A DNA stretch of 64,000 nt from an uncultured Pelagibacteraceae bacterium. GTDB taxonomy: Bacteria; Pseudomonadota; Alphaproteobacteria; Pelagibacterales; Pelagibacteraceae. The position numbers and the translations under genes are program-made. Below the pieces are notes generated by a model, which was given only the letters and a program-made list of their open reading frames with translations, was not told where the DNA came from and did no database searches. Shown here one piece after another: positions 25,454 to 34,737 of this stretch (position 1 is its first letter; the number at the start of each line of letters is the position of its first letter). The stretch lies in NCBI GenBank assembly GCA_902582315.1, contig CACHRP010000001.1, positions 149,915-213,914 on the forward strand. Reading direction: 5' to 3'.

Positions 25454-27415
25454 TTAATTTTTTTTAATAATATTTTTCGTTTTATTTGATATTTCAATAG
25501 CTGTTAATTTAAAATCCTTAAAAATATCTTTGTAAGGAGCGCTTTTCCCAAAATTTTCTACACCAAAAGACATTCCATTGTCTCCAATAAATTTTGACCA
25601 GGTATCTGATCTACCTGCTTCAATAGATATTTTATAATTGGTTTCTCTCAATATTTTATTTTTATAGTTCTCTTTTTGTTTAAAAAATATTTCTTGGCAC
25701 GGTACCGAAATAACTTTGGAATAGATGTTTTGTGTGGCTAATTTATGACTTACTTCTATTGCTAGATTTACCTCTGAACCACTTGCAAATATGGTCAAAT
25801 CAATTTTTTCATTTGATCTGTAAACCTCATAAGCTCCTCGAGAACATTTATTTTCATTTTCATAAGATTTTCTTACTTGAGATAAATTTTGCCTACTTAG
25901 AGCTAAAATACTAGGAGTATCTGAATTCTTCAATGCTAATTCCCAGCACTCAATGGTTTCTGTAGTATCTGCAGGGCGAAAAACATTCAGATTTGGTATC
26001 GATCTTAATCCAGATAATTGTTCCACAGGCTGATGCGTTGGACCATCTTCTCCAAGTCCAATCGAATCATGGGTCATTACATAAACCACATTCAGTTTCA
26101 TGAGTGCTGAAAGTCTTATTGCTGGTTTACAATAATCACTAAAAATTAAAAAAGTTCCTCCATAGGGAATAAATTTACTGTGTAAGGATAAGCCATTCAT
26201 AATACCACACATGGCATGCTCTCTTACTCCATAATGAATATAATTTCCCTTAAAATTATTTTTATTAATTATTTTATGATTTTTTGTTTTGGTATTATTT
26301 GACCCTGCAAGATCAGCAGATCCACCAATTATCATATTTTTCTTCTCATTTAATGCGGTAAGAATTTTTTCTGAAGATTTTCTTGTTGCTAATGTTTCTA
26401 TATTTTTAATTGCTTTTTGTTTTTCTTTTTTAAAAATATCAGAAAAATTTGTTGAAAAAGATTTCTCTATCCCACTCTTTTTTTTACTATAAATTTTTTT
26501 CCATTTTTCCTCTTTTGTTTGGCCTTTTTTTCCAATTTTTCTCCATTCTTCAATGATATTTTTAGGAATTACGAAAGGCTCATGAGTCCATTTTAATTTT
26601 TTTCTGACCAACTTAACCTCATTTTCGCCAAGTGGGCTACCATGTGCTTTTTCACTGCCAGATTTATTAGGTGAACCAAATCCAATTTTTGTTTTACAAG
26701 ATATTACAGTTGGTTTTTTCGCTGTTTGAACTTTTTTTAATGCATTAAATATTTTTTTTTCATTATGACCATCAATTTCAATGAAATCCCATCCATATGA
26801 ATTGAATCTTTTTTTATAATTGTCAGAGACAGTTAAACTTGTTGGTCCATCGATTGAAATGGAATTATTGTCAAATAACATTATTAAGTTTTTTAGACGC
26901 AGATGACCTGCAAGACTTAATGCTTCATGACTAATTCCTTCCATAAGGCATCCATCACCAGCCAATACATAAGTTTTATGATTAAATATTTTTTTTCCAA
27001 ATCTTCCTCTTAATATTTCCTCTCCAACAGCAAATCCAACTGCGTTGGCAATTCCTTGACCCAAAGGTCCTGTAGTTGTTTCAATTCCAGTCCCAGGATG
27101 AAACTCCGGATGACCAGCACAAATAGAGTCCAGCTGTCTAAAATTTTTAATATCTTTAAGATTTATACTCGAATATCCAGTCAGATATAAAAGAGAATAA
27201 AGCAACATTGATCCATGTCCAGCTGACAAAACGAATCTGTCTCTGTTTATCCATTCTGGATTTCTTGGATTAAAATTTAGAAAATTTTTAAAAAGCACAG
27301 TTGCAACATCTGCCATACCCATTGGCATTCCAGGGTGGCCAGAATTTGCTTTTTCTACTGCGTCAATAGATAAAAATCTGACAGCATTAGATAAATCTTT
27401 ATGTAGTTTACTCAA
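25454..27415 (-). CDS. tkt: Transketolase
   Basis: 653-residue thiamine-diphosphate enzyme of the pentose phosphate and Calvin-type carbon rearrangements. Motifs: DAVEKANSGHPGMPMGMAD, SAGHGSMLLYSLLYLTGY, GPLGQGIANAVG, AGDGCLMEGISHEALSLAGH followed by DNNSISIDG (the ThDP fold), YGVREHAMCGIMNG, and MTHDSIGLGEDGPTHQP. It is the first gene of the minus-strand carbon metabolism run and is divergent from the zauP-zapA pair; the 54-base gap between them must hold both promoters. Confidence 0.97.
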   Translation of the reverse strand: MSKLHKDLSNAVRFLSIDAVEKANSGHPGMPMGMADVATVLFKNFLNFNPRNPEWINRDRFVLSAGHGSMLLYSLLYLTGYSSINLKDIKNFRQLDSICAGHPEFHPGTGIETTTGPLGQGIANAVGFAVGEEILRGRFGKKIFNHKTYVLAGDGCLMEGISHEALSLAGHLRLKNLIMLFDNNSISIDGPTSLTVSDNYKKRFNSYGWDFIEIDGHNEKKIFNALKKVQTAKKPTVISCKTKIGFGSPNKSGSEKAHGSPLGENEVKLVRKKLKWTHEPFVIPKNIIEEWRKIGKKGQTKEEKWKKIYSKKKSGIEKSFSTNFSDIFKKEKQKAIKNIETLATRKSSEKILTALNEKKNMIIGGSADLAGSNNTKTKNHKIINKNNFKGNYIHYGVREHAMCGIMNGLSLHSKFIPYGGTFLIFSDYCKPAIRLSALMKLNVVYVMTHDSIGLGEDGPTHQPVEQLSGLRSIPNLNVFRPADTTETIECWELALKNSDTPSILALSRQNLSQVRKSYENENKCSRGAYEVYRSNEKIDLTIFASGSEVNLAIEVSHKLATQNIYSKVISVPCQEIFFKQKENYKNKILRETNYKISIEAGRSDTWSKFIGDNGMSFGVENFGKSAPYKDIFKDFKLTAIEISNKTKNIIKKN

Positions 27416-27469
27416 TTATTATCCTATCTAGACTAAGAAGATTCAATTTAATATTATATTAATATATAT

Positions 27470-27784
27470 ATGAAAACTTTCAGTGAAAAAGAAAAAAAAT
27501 TAAACACATCACTTCAAAAGTTAAAAGATTTAAATTTAATAAATCCTTCTCAAAACAAACAAACTGAGTATTTGAAAGAGCAAAAAAATCAATTAGAAAT
27601 TGAAAAGAACCAACTTGAAACTAAGTATAAATCGTTAATGGAAAACTATCAGAAATTGAAAGATCGACTTAAAAGACAAGATTTAGAACAAAAAAATAAG
27701 GAAATTATGTTCAATGAAAAAATAGATGAATTAAATCAAGAAACAGATATTTTAATGGAAGAAATAGATAAATGGCAAACGTAA
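27470..27784 (+). CDS. Coiled-coil protein upstream of zapA (ZauP/DUF4164-like)
   Basis: 104 residues, almost all predicted coiled coil (LKEQKNQLEIEKNQLETKYK and onward), with no membrane segment. It overlaps zapA by 13 bases, as the small coiled-coil gene upstream of zapA does in other alphaproteobacteria. In Caulobacter that partner is ZauP, which works with ZapA to focus the Z-ring. Its identity is inferred from position, size and coiled-coil character, since such sequences align poorly. A generic coiled-coil protein remains possible. Confidence 0.65.
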   Translation: MKTFSEKEKKLNTSLQKLKDLNLINPSQNKQTEYLKEQKNQLEIEKNQLETKYKSLMENYQKLKDRLKRQDLEQKNKEIMFNEKIDELNQETDILMEEIDKWQT

Positions 27785-28218
27785 ATATAAAATTTAACGG
27801 CAAAGAATTTTTGTTATCTTGTGACGATGGACAAGAAGATCATTTAGAAGAACTTTCCATTCATTTAAATAAAAAGTTCGAAAGTTTGAAAAGTGACCTC
27901 GGGAATATTGGTGAGAACAAACTTCTACTAATTACATCAATAAAGATTATGGATGAGTATTTTGAAACAAAAAAAAAAATTGATGAAAAAAAAAATGAAC
28001 TTAAAAAGTTAAAAGAAAAATTTTTAGAAATTAAAAAGCTTGTGTATGCCTACAAAGATGACAAAGAGGAAGAAATAAAAAGTCTATTAAATAATCATCA
28101 AGACCTTAAATCTGAAATAGATAAAACAAAATTGGATTATGAAAAAATTTTAGACGAAGCAACTTCAGAAATTGATAGGTTTATAGAAAAAGTTAATCAA
28201 GATAATTCAGTTCAATAA
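27772..28218 (+). CDS. zapA: Cell division protein ZapA
   Basis: 148 residues. ZapA crosslinks FtsZ filaments. The globular head is visible in the first 70 residues: VNIKFNGKEFLLSCDDGQEDHLEELSIHLNKK and NKLLLITSIKIMDEYFE; a long coiled coil follows (about residues 60-145) that forms the tetramer. The coiled coil is longer than in E. coli ZapA (about 109 residues). It is coupled to the upstream coiled-coil gene and followed after 3 bases by the 5-formyl-THF cyclo-ligase gene. Confidence 0.88.
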   Translation: MANVNIKFNGKEFLLSCDDGQEDHLEELSIHLNKKFESLKSDLGNIGENKLLLITSIKIMDEYFETKKKIDEKKNELKKLKEKFLEIKKLVYAYKDDKEEEIKSLLNNHQDLKSEIDKTKLDYEKILDEATSEIDRFIEKVNQDNSVQ

Positions 28219-28221
28219 TCT

Positions 28222-28764
28222 GTGTTGAAAAATCATATTAGAAAAAAAATAATAAAAATAAGGGAGATACAAAATAAAAATAATTTACAAGTCAAAACAA
28301 ATTTTTTTAAAGAAATTTTAAAAAAAAAAAAATTACAAAATAAAATAGTTGGCAGTTATTTTCCTATAAATTTTGAAGCAGATACACTTCAAGCTATGAA
28401 AATTTTTAAGCAAAAAGGTTTTAAAATAAGTTTGCCTGTAATTGGTTCAAAATTTGATATGAATTTTTACTTTTGGAATTTAAATGATCCTCTCCATGTG
28501 AATAGATATGGTATACCAGAGCCAAAATCTAAAATAAAAGTAATTCCAAGTATTTTACTAATTCCAATGGTAGCCTTCGATAAAAAATTAAATCGATTAG
28601 GATATGGAGGAGGCTATTATGATAGATTTTTAAAGAAATATGAAAAAAAAAATATCATTAAAATTGGTTTAGCAATTTCTTGCCAAGAAGTAAAAAAACT
28701 TCCATTAAATAGTTTCGATAAAAAGATGGACTTTGTATTAACAGAAAAAAAACTTTATAAATGA
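28222..28764 (+). CDS. 5-formyltetrahydrofolate cyclo-ligase
   Basis: 180 residues. Converts 5-formyl-THF with ATP to 5,10-methenyl-THF. The GTG start at 28222 is followed by the basic N terminus LKNHIRKKI. Conserved segments: GSYFPINFEADT, ISLPVIG, YGIPEPK, and the substrate site MVAFDKKLNRLGYGGGYYDRFL. The pairing with zapA is conserved widely. In many bacteria 6S RNA sits between the two, but here only 3 bases separate them. The stop overlaps the next start by four bases. Confidence 0.93.
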   Translation: MLKNHIRKKIIKIREIQNKNNLQVKTNFFKEILKKKKLQNKIVGSYFPINFEADTLQAMKIFKQKGFKISLPVIGSKFDMNFYFWNLNDPLHVNRYGIPEPKSKIKVIPSILLIPMVAFDKKLNRLGYGGGYYDRFLKKYEKKNIIKIGLAISCQEVKKLPLNSFDKKMDFVLTEKKLYK

Positions 28765-29567
28765 GAGTATTGTTTTTAGGTGATATAGTCGGTAACCCAG
28801 GCAGATATGCTATAGAGCAAAATTTAAAAGATCAAATTGTAAAAAATGATATAGCATTTGTTATCGCGAATGGTGAAAATGCCGCTTTTGAAGGCGTTGG
28901 CATCACGAAAAGTATTTCAGAAAAGCTGTTTAATTCTGGTATTGATGTGATTACCACTGGTAATCATGTTTGGGACCAAAAAGAAACAGCGGACTACATC
29001 AATACAGAGAATAGATTATTAAGACCATTAAACTTAATTAAACCCTCTCCTGGAAATGGTTTTGAAGTTTACAACTCTAAAAATGGTTTTAAAGTTGGGG
29101 TGTTAAACCTTATGGGAAACGTTTTTATGAAAAAATGTGACGATGTATTTAATGTTGCAAAAGATTTTTTGTTAAAAAAAAAATTGAAAAGAGATTACGA
29201 TTTTTTATTTGTTGATTTTCATGGGGAGATCACAAGTGAAAAAACAGCAATGGGCCACTTCTTTGATGGCAAAGCAACATTGGTAGTTGGAACGCATACA
29301 CATATACCAACAAACGACGCTAGAATACTAAATTCCGGTACAGCCTACCAAACAGATGCGGGAATGTGTGGTGACTATAATTCTGTAATTGGAATGAACA
29401 AAGAAAATTCTCTTAAAAGATTTTTTAAAGAAGATTCAAAAAAACATTTTCCAGCAGAAGGTATAGCCAGTTTGTCAGGTGTTATTGTTGATTGCGACAA
29501 AGAAACAGGTTTAGCTAAAAATGTTGAAAGTTTTATTCATGGAGGTGATTTAAAAAATACTCATTAA
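28761..29567 (+). CDS. YmdB-type metallophosphoesterase (TIGR00282)
   Basis: 268 residues of the calcineurin-like YmdB family: MRVLFLGDIVGNPGR, ANGENAAFEGVGITK, DVITTGNHVWDQKE, DFLFVDFHGEITSEKTAMGHFFDGKATLVVGTHTHIPT (read in pieces) and YQTDAGMCGDYNSVIGM. The histidines and aspartates of the dinuclear metal site are in place. In Bacillus YmdB acts on cyclic nucleotides and affects biofilm and RNA metabolism; the role here is unknown. It sits between the cyclo-ligase and yebC in what looks like one operon. Confidence 0.9.
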   Translation: MRVLFLGDIVGNPGRYAIEQNLKDQIVKNDIAFVIANGENAAFEGVGITKSISEKLFNSGIDVITTGNHVWDQKETADYINTENRLLRPLNLIKPSPGNGFEVYNSKNGFKVGVLNLMGNVFMKKCDDVFNVAKDFLLKKKLKRDYDFLFVDFHGEITSEKTAMGHFFDGKATLVVGTHTHIPTNDARILNSGTAYQTDAGMCGDYNSVIGMNKENSLKRFFKEDSKKHFPAEGIASLSGVIVDCDKETGLAKNVESFIHGGDLKNTH

Positions 29568-29572
29568 GTAAC

Positions 29573-30298
29573 ATGGCAGGACATTCACATTGGGCAGGAA
29601 TTAAACATAAAAAAGGAAGAGCAGACAAACAAAGATCAAAAATTTTTTCAAAACTCTCAAAAGAAATTACAGTAGCAGCAAAGTTAGGTGATAAAGATCC
29701 TGATATGAACCCTAGATTAAGGTCAGCAATTCAAGCAGCTAGAGCTGCTAACATGCCAAAAGACAATATAGAGAGAGCAATCGATAAATCTTCAGGAAAT
29801 TCGGGTTCAATATTAGAAAATATCCGATATGAGGGGTTTGGTCCTGAAAAAATAGCTGTTATCGTTGAAGCTCTTACTGATAATAAAAATAGAACTGCCT
29901 CTCAACTAAGAACCATTTTTAATAAGAATGGAGGTAATCTTGGATCGAGTGGTTCTGCATCACACAATTTTAATCAAGTAGGAGTAATTAGGATAGACAA
30001 AATCGAGATTGAGGATGATAGAATTTTAGAATTAGCAATAGAGGCTGGAGCAACAGAATGTTTTAGTTATGAAGATTTTCACGAAATACATTGTGACAAA
30101 AAGAGTATTTATAGTGTAAAAAAAAAAATAGAGGAAAGCATAGAAAATTTTATCTCAACTGAAATTGAATGGATACCAAATAATAAAGTTGTGATAAGTA
30201 AAGATAATTTAGAGTTAGCTAATAGTTTTTTGGAAGATCTAGATAATAACGATGATGTGCAAAATATTTATACAAACCTAAACTTGGAGAACAGATAA
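29573..30298 (+). CDS. YebC/PmpR/TACO1 family protein
   Basis: 241 residues, with the invariant start MAGHSHWAGIKHKKGRADKQRSKIFSKL. Further motifs: NPRLRSAIQAARAANMPKDNI, IRYEGFGPEKIAVIVEALTDN, and FNKNGGNLGSSGSASHNF. Members were first described as transcriptional regulators and more recently as ribosome-associated factors helping translation of proline-rich stretches. It precedes the ruvC-like gene, a conserved pairing. Its stop overlaps the next start (TAATG). Confidence 0.95.
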   Translation: MAGHSHWAGIKHKKGRADKQRSKIFSKLSKEITVAAKLGDKDPDMNPRLRSAIQAARAANMPKDNIERAIDKSSGNSGSILENIRYEGFGPEKIAVIVEALTDNKNRTASQLRTIFNKNGGNLGSSGSASHNFNQVGVIRIDKIEIEDDRILELAIEAGATECFSYEDFHEIHCDKKSIYSVKKKIEESIENFISTEIEWIPNNKVVISKDNLELANSFLEDLDNNDDVQNIYTNLNLENR

Positions 30299-30789
30299 TG
30301 TTGATAATAGGAATTGACCCAGGAATTTCAGGAGCTCTTTGCTTTATGGAACAAGGTAGAATTATAGATGTTATTGATATGCCGAGCATGGCCGACGGAA
30401 AAAAAAATAAGAAACAAGTTAATGGGTCTCAAGTTTTTAACGAAATTTCTAGATATTTAAAAGATAACAAACCCGAGAATGTCAAAGTTATTATAGAACA
30501 TGTTACGGCAATGCCAGGCCAAGGTGTTACCAGTATGTTTAATTTTGGTCAATCATTTGGTATTCTAAAAGGGGTATGTTCAGCAATGAATTTATCTATG
30601 CATTTTGTTAGACCAGCAAAGTGGAAAAAACACTTTAATTTGATAAATGCATCAAAAGACGCAAGCAGAACAAAGGCAATTGAAATTTTTCCTTATTTTT
30701 CAATAAATTTATCAAAAAAAAAAGATGCAAACAAAGCTGACGCAATACTAATTGCAAGCTATTTTGACGAAACTTTTATTAAAAATTAA
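30298..30789 (+). CDS. ruvC: Divergent RuvC-family Holliday junction resolvase
   Basis: 163-residue RNase H-like nuclease of the RuvC family. The catalytic pattern is present in outline: D in GIDPGISGAL (residue 7), E in IIEHVTAMPGQGVTSMFNFGQSFG near residue 68, and the last aspartate in NKADAILIASYF. The MPGQGVTSMFNFG stretch resembles phage-type RuvC-like proteins rather than the canonical enzyme. In canonical RuvC an aspartate sits three residues before the last one; here that position is Asn, with another Asp two residues earlier. It follows yebC with one base overlap, but ruvA and ruvB are missing from this place, and tolQ starts 54 bases later. Resolvase activity is inferred. Confidence 0.75.
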   Translation: MLIIGIDPGISGALCFMEQGRIIDVIDMPSMADGKKNKKQVNGSQVFNEISRYLKDNKPENVKVIIEHVTAMPGQGVTSMFNFGQSFGILKGVCSAMNLSMHFVRPAKWKKHFNLINASKDASRTKAIEIFPYFSINLSKKKDANKADAILIASYFDETFIKN

Positions 30790-30843
30790 GCGTTTTTTAG
30801 TATTAGACAAATTGATGACACAATTAAGTGTGAAAGATTTTTA

Positions 30844-31518
30844 ATGGAAGCTGATATATCTTCACAAGCAGTTGGATTGGCAACTAACACAGACTTTTCA
30901 CTGGTGCAGTTGTTTTTAAGAGCTGATATTATTGTAAAATCTGTAATGATACTGTTGATTGCATGCTCTATTTATTCATGGGCAGTAATTATAGAGAAAA
31001 TAAGATTATTTAAAAAAATAAATATCTCTACTGAGGAATTCCAAGATAAATTTTGGAAATCAAAATCAGCTGAAACATTTTATAACAACATTCCAAAAAA
31101 TATAGATGATCCTTTAGCGCAAATATTCAGGGCATCAATGGAGTCCGCATTAAAAACAAGATCCAAATCACAACTTAATGAAAGACTTTCAAATATGCTT
31201 CAAATAAATATTGAAAAGCAAATGGAGAAAATTGAAAAAAGTTATACTTTTCTTGCTACAGTAGGTTCTACAGCTCCATTCATTGGATTATTTGGTACAG
31301 TCTGGGGTATTATGAATTCTTTTCAATCCATTGCTATTTCAAGAAATACAAGTCTAGCAATTGTTGCACCAGGTATCGCTGAGGCGTTATTCGCAACTGC
31401 GTTAGGTCTTTTAGCTGCAATACCTGCTGTAGTTGCTTACAATAAATTTAGCAATGACTCTAAGAAATATCTACAAAAATTAGAGAACTTTTCAAAAAGA
31501 TTTTTATCAATAATTTAA
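30844..31518 (+). CDS. tolQ: Tol-Pal system protein TolQ
   Basis: 224-residue inner-membrane protein, the proton-channel subunit of the Tol-Pal machine (MotA/TolQ/ExbB family). Three membrane segments are visible: ILLIACSIYSWAVIIEKI near residues 38-55 and the pair around residues 135-195. The conserved segments are FLATVGSTAPFIGLFGTVWGIM and IAPGIAEALFATALGLLAAIPAVVAYN (shown in part). It starts the tolQ-tolR-tolA-tolB-pal-cpoB run. Confidence 0.96.
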   Translation: MEADISSQAVGLATNTDFSLVQLFLRADIIVKSVMILLIACSIYSWAVIIEKIRLFKKINISTEEFQDKFWKSKSAETFYNNIPKNIDDPLAQIFRASMESALKTRSKSQLNERLSNMLQINIEKQMEKIEKSYTFLATVGSTAPFIGLFGTVWGIMNSFQSIAISRNTSLAIVAPGIAEALFATALGLLAAIPAVVAYNKFSNDSKKYLQKLENFSKRFLSII

Positions 31519-31519
31519 A

Positions 31520-31936
31520 ATGGCTTTTAAATTCAAAAGGTCTTCAAGAGAACCAATGAGTGAAATCAATGTAACACCTTTTGTTGACGTAATGTTAGTG
31601 CTTTTGATCATATTTATGGTAACTGCACCTTTATTAACAGTGGGTGTGCAAGTTGATTTACCTGAAAGTTCAGCAGACTCTCTTCCAGAGGAACAAGAAC
31701 CATTGACCCTGACGATAAATTCTAAAGGCGAGATATTTATTCAAGAGTCAAAAGTTGAATTTGATAAGATCATAGCAAAAATTTTAGCAGTTTCAAAAAA
31801 TAGAACTGATACTAGAATTTATGTAAGAGGCGATCAATCTATTAACTATGGTAGAGTTTTAGAAGTAATGGGCATGTTATCTGGCTCAGGATTTACTAAG
31901 GTAGCTTTAATATCTGAGCCTTATAAGGAAAGGTAG
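31520..31936 (+). CDS. tolR: Tol-Pal system protein TolR
   Basis: 138 residues: a cytoplasmic N terminus, one membrane segment with the proton-carrying aspartate (INVTPFVDVMLVLLIIFMV, Asp near residue 24), and a periplasmic domain ending in YGRVLEVMGMLSGSGFTKVALI. It pairs with TolQ to use the proton gradient. It lies one base after tolQ and three bases before tolA. Confidence 0.95.
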   Translation: MAFKFKRSSREPMSEINVTPFVDVMLVLLIIFMVTAPLLTVGVQVDLPESSADSLPEEQEPLTLTINSKGEIFIQESKVEFDKIIAKILAVSKNRTDTRIYVRGDQSINYGRVLEVMGMLSGSGFTKVALISEPYKER

Positions 31937-31939
31937 CAA

Positions 31940-32749
31940 TTGAGTAAAAATATTCTAATTTCATCTTTGCTGCATTTTTTTTTAATTTTCATAACCGCAG
32001 TAAGTCTTCCGTTTTTAGCAAAGAAACCGATAGATTTACCTCCTATTATCTCTGTTGAATTAATCCAAATAGCAGAAAAAACCAATATTCCATTTGCTCC
32101 AAAGGCAAAAAAAATAATAGACGAGGTTAAGAAAAAAGAAGAAAAGATTACATCTGAGCAAGCTCCACCCAAGAAGGTGAAAAAAGAAAAACCAGACGCG
32201 GTTCCTTTACCGAATGATAATTTAGAAAAAGTAAAAAAAATAGAGGAAAAAAAGCAAAATCCAGAAAAAATTGAGGACGAGATCAAGCAGGTCTCTGAAT
32301 TTGAAAAAGATGAATTATTTGATCCAGATAGTATTGCAGCGTTGATTGATAAATCAAAAGAGGAAACTGCAGAAACACAAAAAAAAAATAATAAAATTAC
32401 CCAGTCTCAAGACAAAAATGTGGATAGTATTAGCCTCACTTTGAGTGAAGAAGATGCTCTAAAAGCCCAAATATTTAGTTGCTGGAGCATTCCTTTAGGA
32501 CTACCATATAATGAAAATTTATTAGTAAAAATTAAACTTGAATTAAAACCTGATGGCACTGTTGTAAAGTCTGAAATTTTAGATCACGCAAGAATGAATA
32601 AACCAGGTCAGGGATTTTATAAAGTTTTGGCAGAAAGTGCTTTAAGAGCTGTTAAATTATGCCAGCCTTTGCGGGTGCCCGCAAAAGGTTATGAAAGATG
32701 GAAAAACTTACAATTAAATTTTGATGCGAGGGAAATGTTAGAGGGATGA
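31940..32749 (+). CDS. tolA: TolA-like envelope-spanning protein
   Basis: 269 residues starting at TTG (31940), preceded by an AAGGAAAGG ribosome-binding site. The layout is TolA: an N-terminal membrane helix (about residues 5-25), a lysine-, glutamate- and proline-rich charged stretch (about 45-160) that crosses the periplasm, and a C-terminal domain starting near [20 protein letters not shown] and holding [15 protein letters not shown]. TolA links TolQR to Pal and TolB. The charged stretch is shorter and less alanine-rich than in E. coli, so identity depends in part on position. Its stop overlaps tolB. Confidence 0.87.
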   Translation: MSKNILISSLLHFFLIFITAVSLPFLAKKPIDLPPIISVELIQIAEKTNIPFAPKAKKIIDEVKKKEEKITSEQAPPKKVKKEKPDAVPLPNDNLEKVKKIEEKKQNPEKIEDEIKQVSEFEKDELFDPDSIAALIDKSKEETAETQKKNNKITQSQDKNVDSISLTLSEEDALKAQIFSCWSIPLGLPYNENLLVKIKLELKPDGTVVKSEILDHARMNKPGQGFYKVLAESALRAVKLCQPLRVPAKGYERWKNLQLNFDAREMLEG

Positions 32750-34092
32750 TTAAAAAAATTAAATTGTCAATTATTTTGCTAATCATAGCAACTGTTCAAT
32801 CAAATGCATTAATTGAAGTTGATATAACTAGAGGAAACCTTGATCCTCTTCCAATTGCAGTTTCACCATTATCTTCTGATAAGGATACTAATTCGAAATT
32901 AATTAAGGAATTAAAAATTGATAAAGTTGGGCATAAAATATCTAATGTAGTTGAAAATAATTTAAAAAATTCTGGGTTATTCAACCCATTAAATAATGAT
33001 GCGTTTTTGCAAAAACCAGATATCGCACATTTAAAACCAAGGTTTGAGGATTGGTCTTTAATAAAGGCACAAGCTTTGATTACCGGTAAAGTAACTTTAA
33101 ATGATGAAAAACTAAGAGTTGAATTTAGATTATGGGATGTACTTGCAGGAAAAGAAATGATGGCTTTAGCATTTACAACAGTACCTTCAAATTGGCGAAG
33201 AGTTGGACATATAATTACAGATAAAGTTTATGAGAGGTTAACTGGAGAAAAAGGATATTTTGACACAAGGATAATTTATGTAGCTGAAGATGGTCCAAAA
33301 ACAAAAAGAATAAAAAAATTGGCAATCATGGATCAAGATGGTTCAAATACAAAATATTTAACATTAGGAAATGAATTGGTTTTAACACCAAGATTTAATC
33401 CAACTAATCAGATGGTAACCTATCTTTCTTATTTTAAAAATTTACCTAGAGTCTATTTATTAGATATCGAGACAGGCGTACAAGAAGTAGTAGGAGATTT
33501 TCCTGGGATGACATTTGCACCAAGATTTTCGCCAGATGGCAAAAAAATTATAATGAGTTTTGCAATGGATGGAAATTCAGATATTTACACTATGGATTTA
33601 GAAAATAGAATCGTAGATAGAATTACTAATCATCCATCAATTGATACATCTCCCTCTTATTCTCCAGATGGAAAATTTATCTGTTTTAATTCAGATAGAA
33701 GTGGCTATCAACAAATTTATGTTATGAAAAAAGATGGAACAGGTGTTAAAAGAATTTCTTTTGGAAAGGGATTATACGGAACTCCAGTATGGTCACCTAG
33801 AGGAGACTTAATTGCTTTCACTAAATTACATAAGGGAAAATTTTATATAGGTGTGATGAGAACGGACGGCAGTGGTGAAAGACTACTCACAGAGAATTAT
33901 TATCAGGAAGCTCCATCTTGGTCACCGAATGGAAGAGTTTTGATTTTTTACAGAGAAACAAAGACTGACAGTGAAGGAAAGGGGTTTTCAGCAAAACTAT
34001 GGTCAATTGATTTAACAGGCTATAATGAACGTATGGTAAAGACAGAATCCGACGCTTCTGACCCATCTTGGTCGTCTTTATTAAGTAATTAG
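32746..34092 (+). CDS. tolB: Tol-Pal system beta-propeller protein TolB
   Basis: 448-residue periplasmic protein with a signal peptide (hydrophobic to about residue 22, ending SNA). It has the N-terminal alpha/beta domain (PLPIAVSPL onward) and a C-terminal six-bladed propeller of WD-like TolB repeats: [61 protein letters not shown] and [14 protein letters not shown]. TolB binds Pal and the TolA system. The pal gene follows after 87 bases. Confidence 0.96.
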   Translation: MIKKIKLSIILLIIATVQSNALIEVDITRGNLDPLPIAVSPLSSDKDTNSKLIKELKIDKVGHKISNVVENNLKNSGLFNPLNNDAFLQKPDIAHLKPRFEDWSLIKAQALITGKVTLNDEKLRVEFRLWDVLAGKEMMALAFTTVPSNWRRVGHIITDKVYERLTGEKGYFDTRIIYVAEDGPKTKRIKKLAIMDQDGSNTKYLTLGNELVLTPRFNPTNQMVTYLSYFKNLPRVYLLDIETGVQEVVGDFPGMTFAPRFSPDGKKIIMSFAMDGNSDIYTMDLENRIVDRITNHPSIDTSPSYSPDGKFICFNSDRSGYQQIYVMKKDGTGVKRISFGKGLYGTPVWSPRGDLIAFTKLHKGKFYIGVMRTDGSGERLLTENYYQEAPSWSPNGRVLIFYRETKTDSEGKGFSAKLWSIDLTGYNERMVKTESDASDPSWSSLLSN

Positions 34093-34179
34093 ATATAAAT
34101 GTTATAAAATAGTTGATTTTTTGACTTGAAAGATTTATTCAGTTGTGGAAAACTTAAAATAATCAATTAAGGAGCAGTG

Positions 34180-34656
34180 ATGAATTTAAGCAAGTTTTTT
34201 AAAAATGCATTTTTAGTAATGCTAGCATGTTTGGTACTTTCAGCTTGTGCGACTAAGAAAGTTCAAAATCAAATGCAAGGTGATGTTTATACAGGAACAG
34301 ATACTGTAGAATATTTAGCATCAGGAGTTCCAGACAGAGTTTTCTTTGCAACTAACGAGTCAGTTTTAACAACTGCTTCAAGAGACACTTTAAGAAAACA
34401 AGCAGAATGGTTAAGAAAGAATTCAAAAGTAAATGTAGTATTAGAAGGTCATGCAGATGAGAGAGGTACAAGAGAGTACAACTTAGCTTTAGGAGAAAGA
34501 AGAGCTAATGCTGCTAAAGACTATTTAATGACATATGGAATTTCAGCTAATAGAATTTCAGTAATAAGCTACGGTAAAGAAAGACCAGTTGACTCAGGTT
34601 CAAATCCTTTGGCATGGTCAAAAAATAGAAGATCTGTAACTGTTAAAGCAAATTAA
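34180..34656 (+). CDS. pal: Peptidoglycan-associated lipoprotein Pal
   Basis: 158-residue outer-membrane lipoprotein with an OmpA-like peptidoglycan-binding domain. I take the ATG at 34180, five bases after GGAG (34171-34174), over the GTG at 34177. The lipobox LVLSAC gives cleavage before the cysteine near residue 23. The OmpA-like domain holds VFFATNESVLT, LEGHADERGTREYNLALGERRA and ISVISYGKERP, with the diaminopimelate-binding aspartate and arginine. A strong intrinsic terminator follows the gene. Confidence 0.97.
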   Translation: MNLSKFFKNAFLVMLACLVLSACATKKVQNQMQGDVYTGTDTVEYLASGVPDRVFFATNESVLTTASRDTLRKQAEWLRKNSKVNVVLEGHADERGTREYNLALGERRANAAKDYLMTYGISANRISVISYGKERPVDSGSNPLAWSKNRRSVTVKAN

Positions 34657-34669
34657 TCTAAATTTTAGA

Positions 34670-34707
34670 AGACCCCAAAGAGTATAATCTTTTGGGGTCT
34701 TTTTTTT
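34670..34707 (+). terminator. Intrinsic terminator after pal
   Basis: A perfect 10-base-pair stem (AGACCCCAAA at 34670-34679 with TTTGGGGTCT at 34691-34700) is followed by seven T. This is the clearest intrinsic terminator in the window. It ends the pal transcript before cpoB, which must either be reached by read-through or have its own promoter in the following 30 bases. Confidence 0.93.
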
Positions 34708-34737
34708 GCCATCATTATAAATACAAATTAAACAAGA

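Noticed and set aside
28218..28222. 6S RNA between zapA and the cyclo-ligase gene
   Set aside because: Only three bases separate the genes, so there is no room.
34111..34160. Promoter for pal in the gap after tolB (TTGATT, TTGACT, TAAAAT)
   Set aside because: No pair of hexamers has acceptable spacing.
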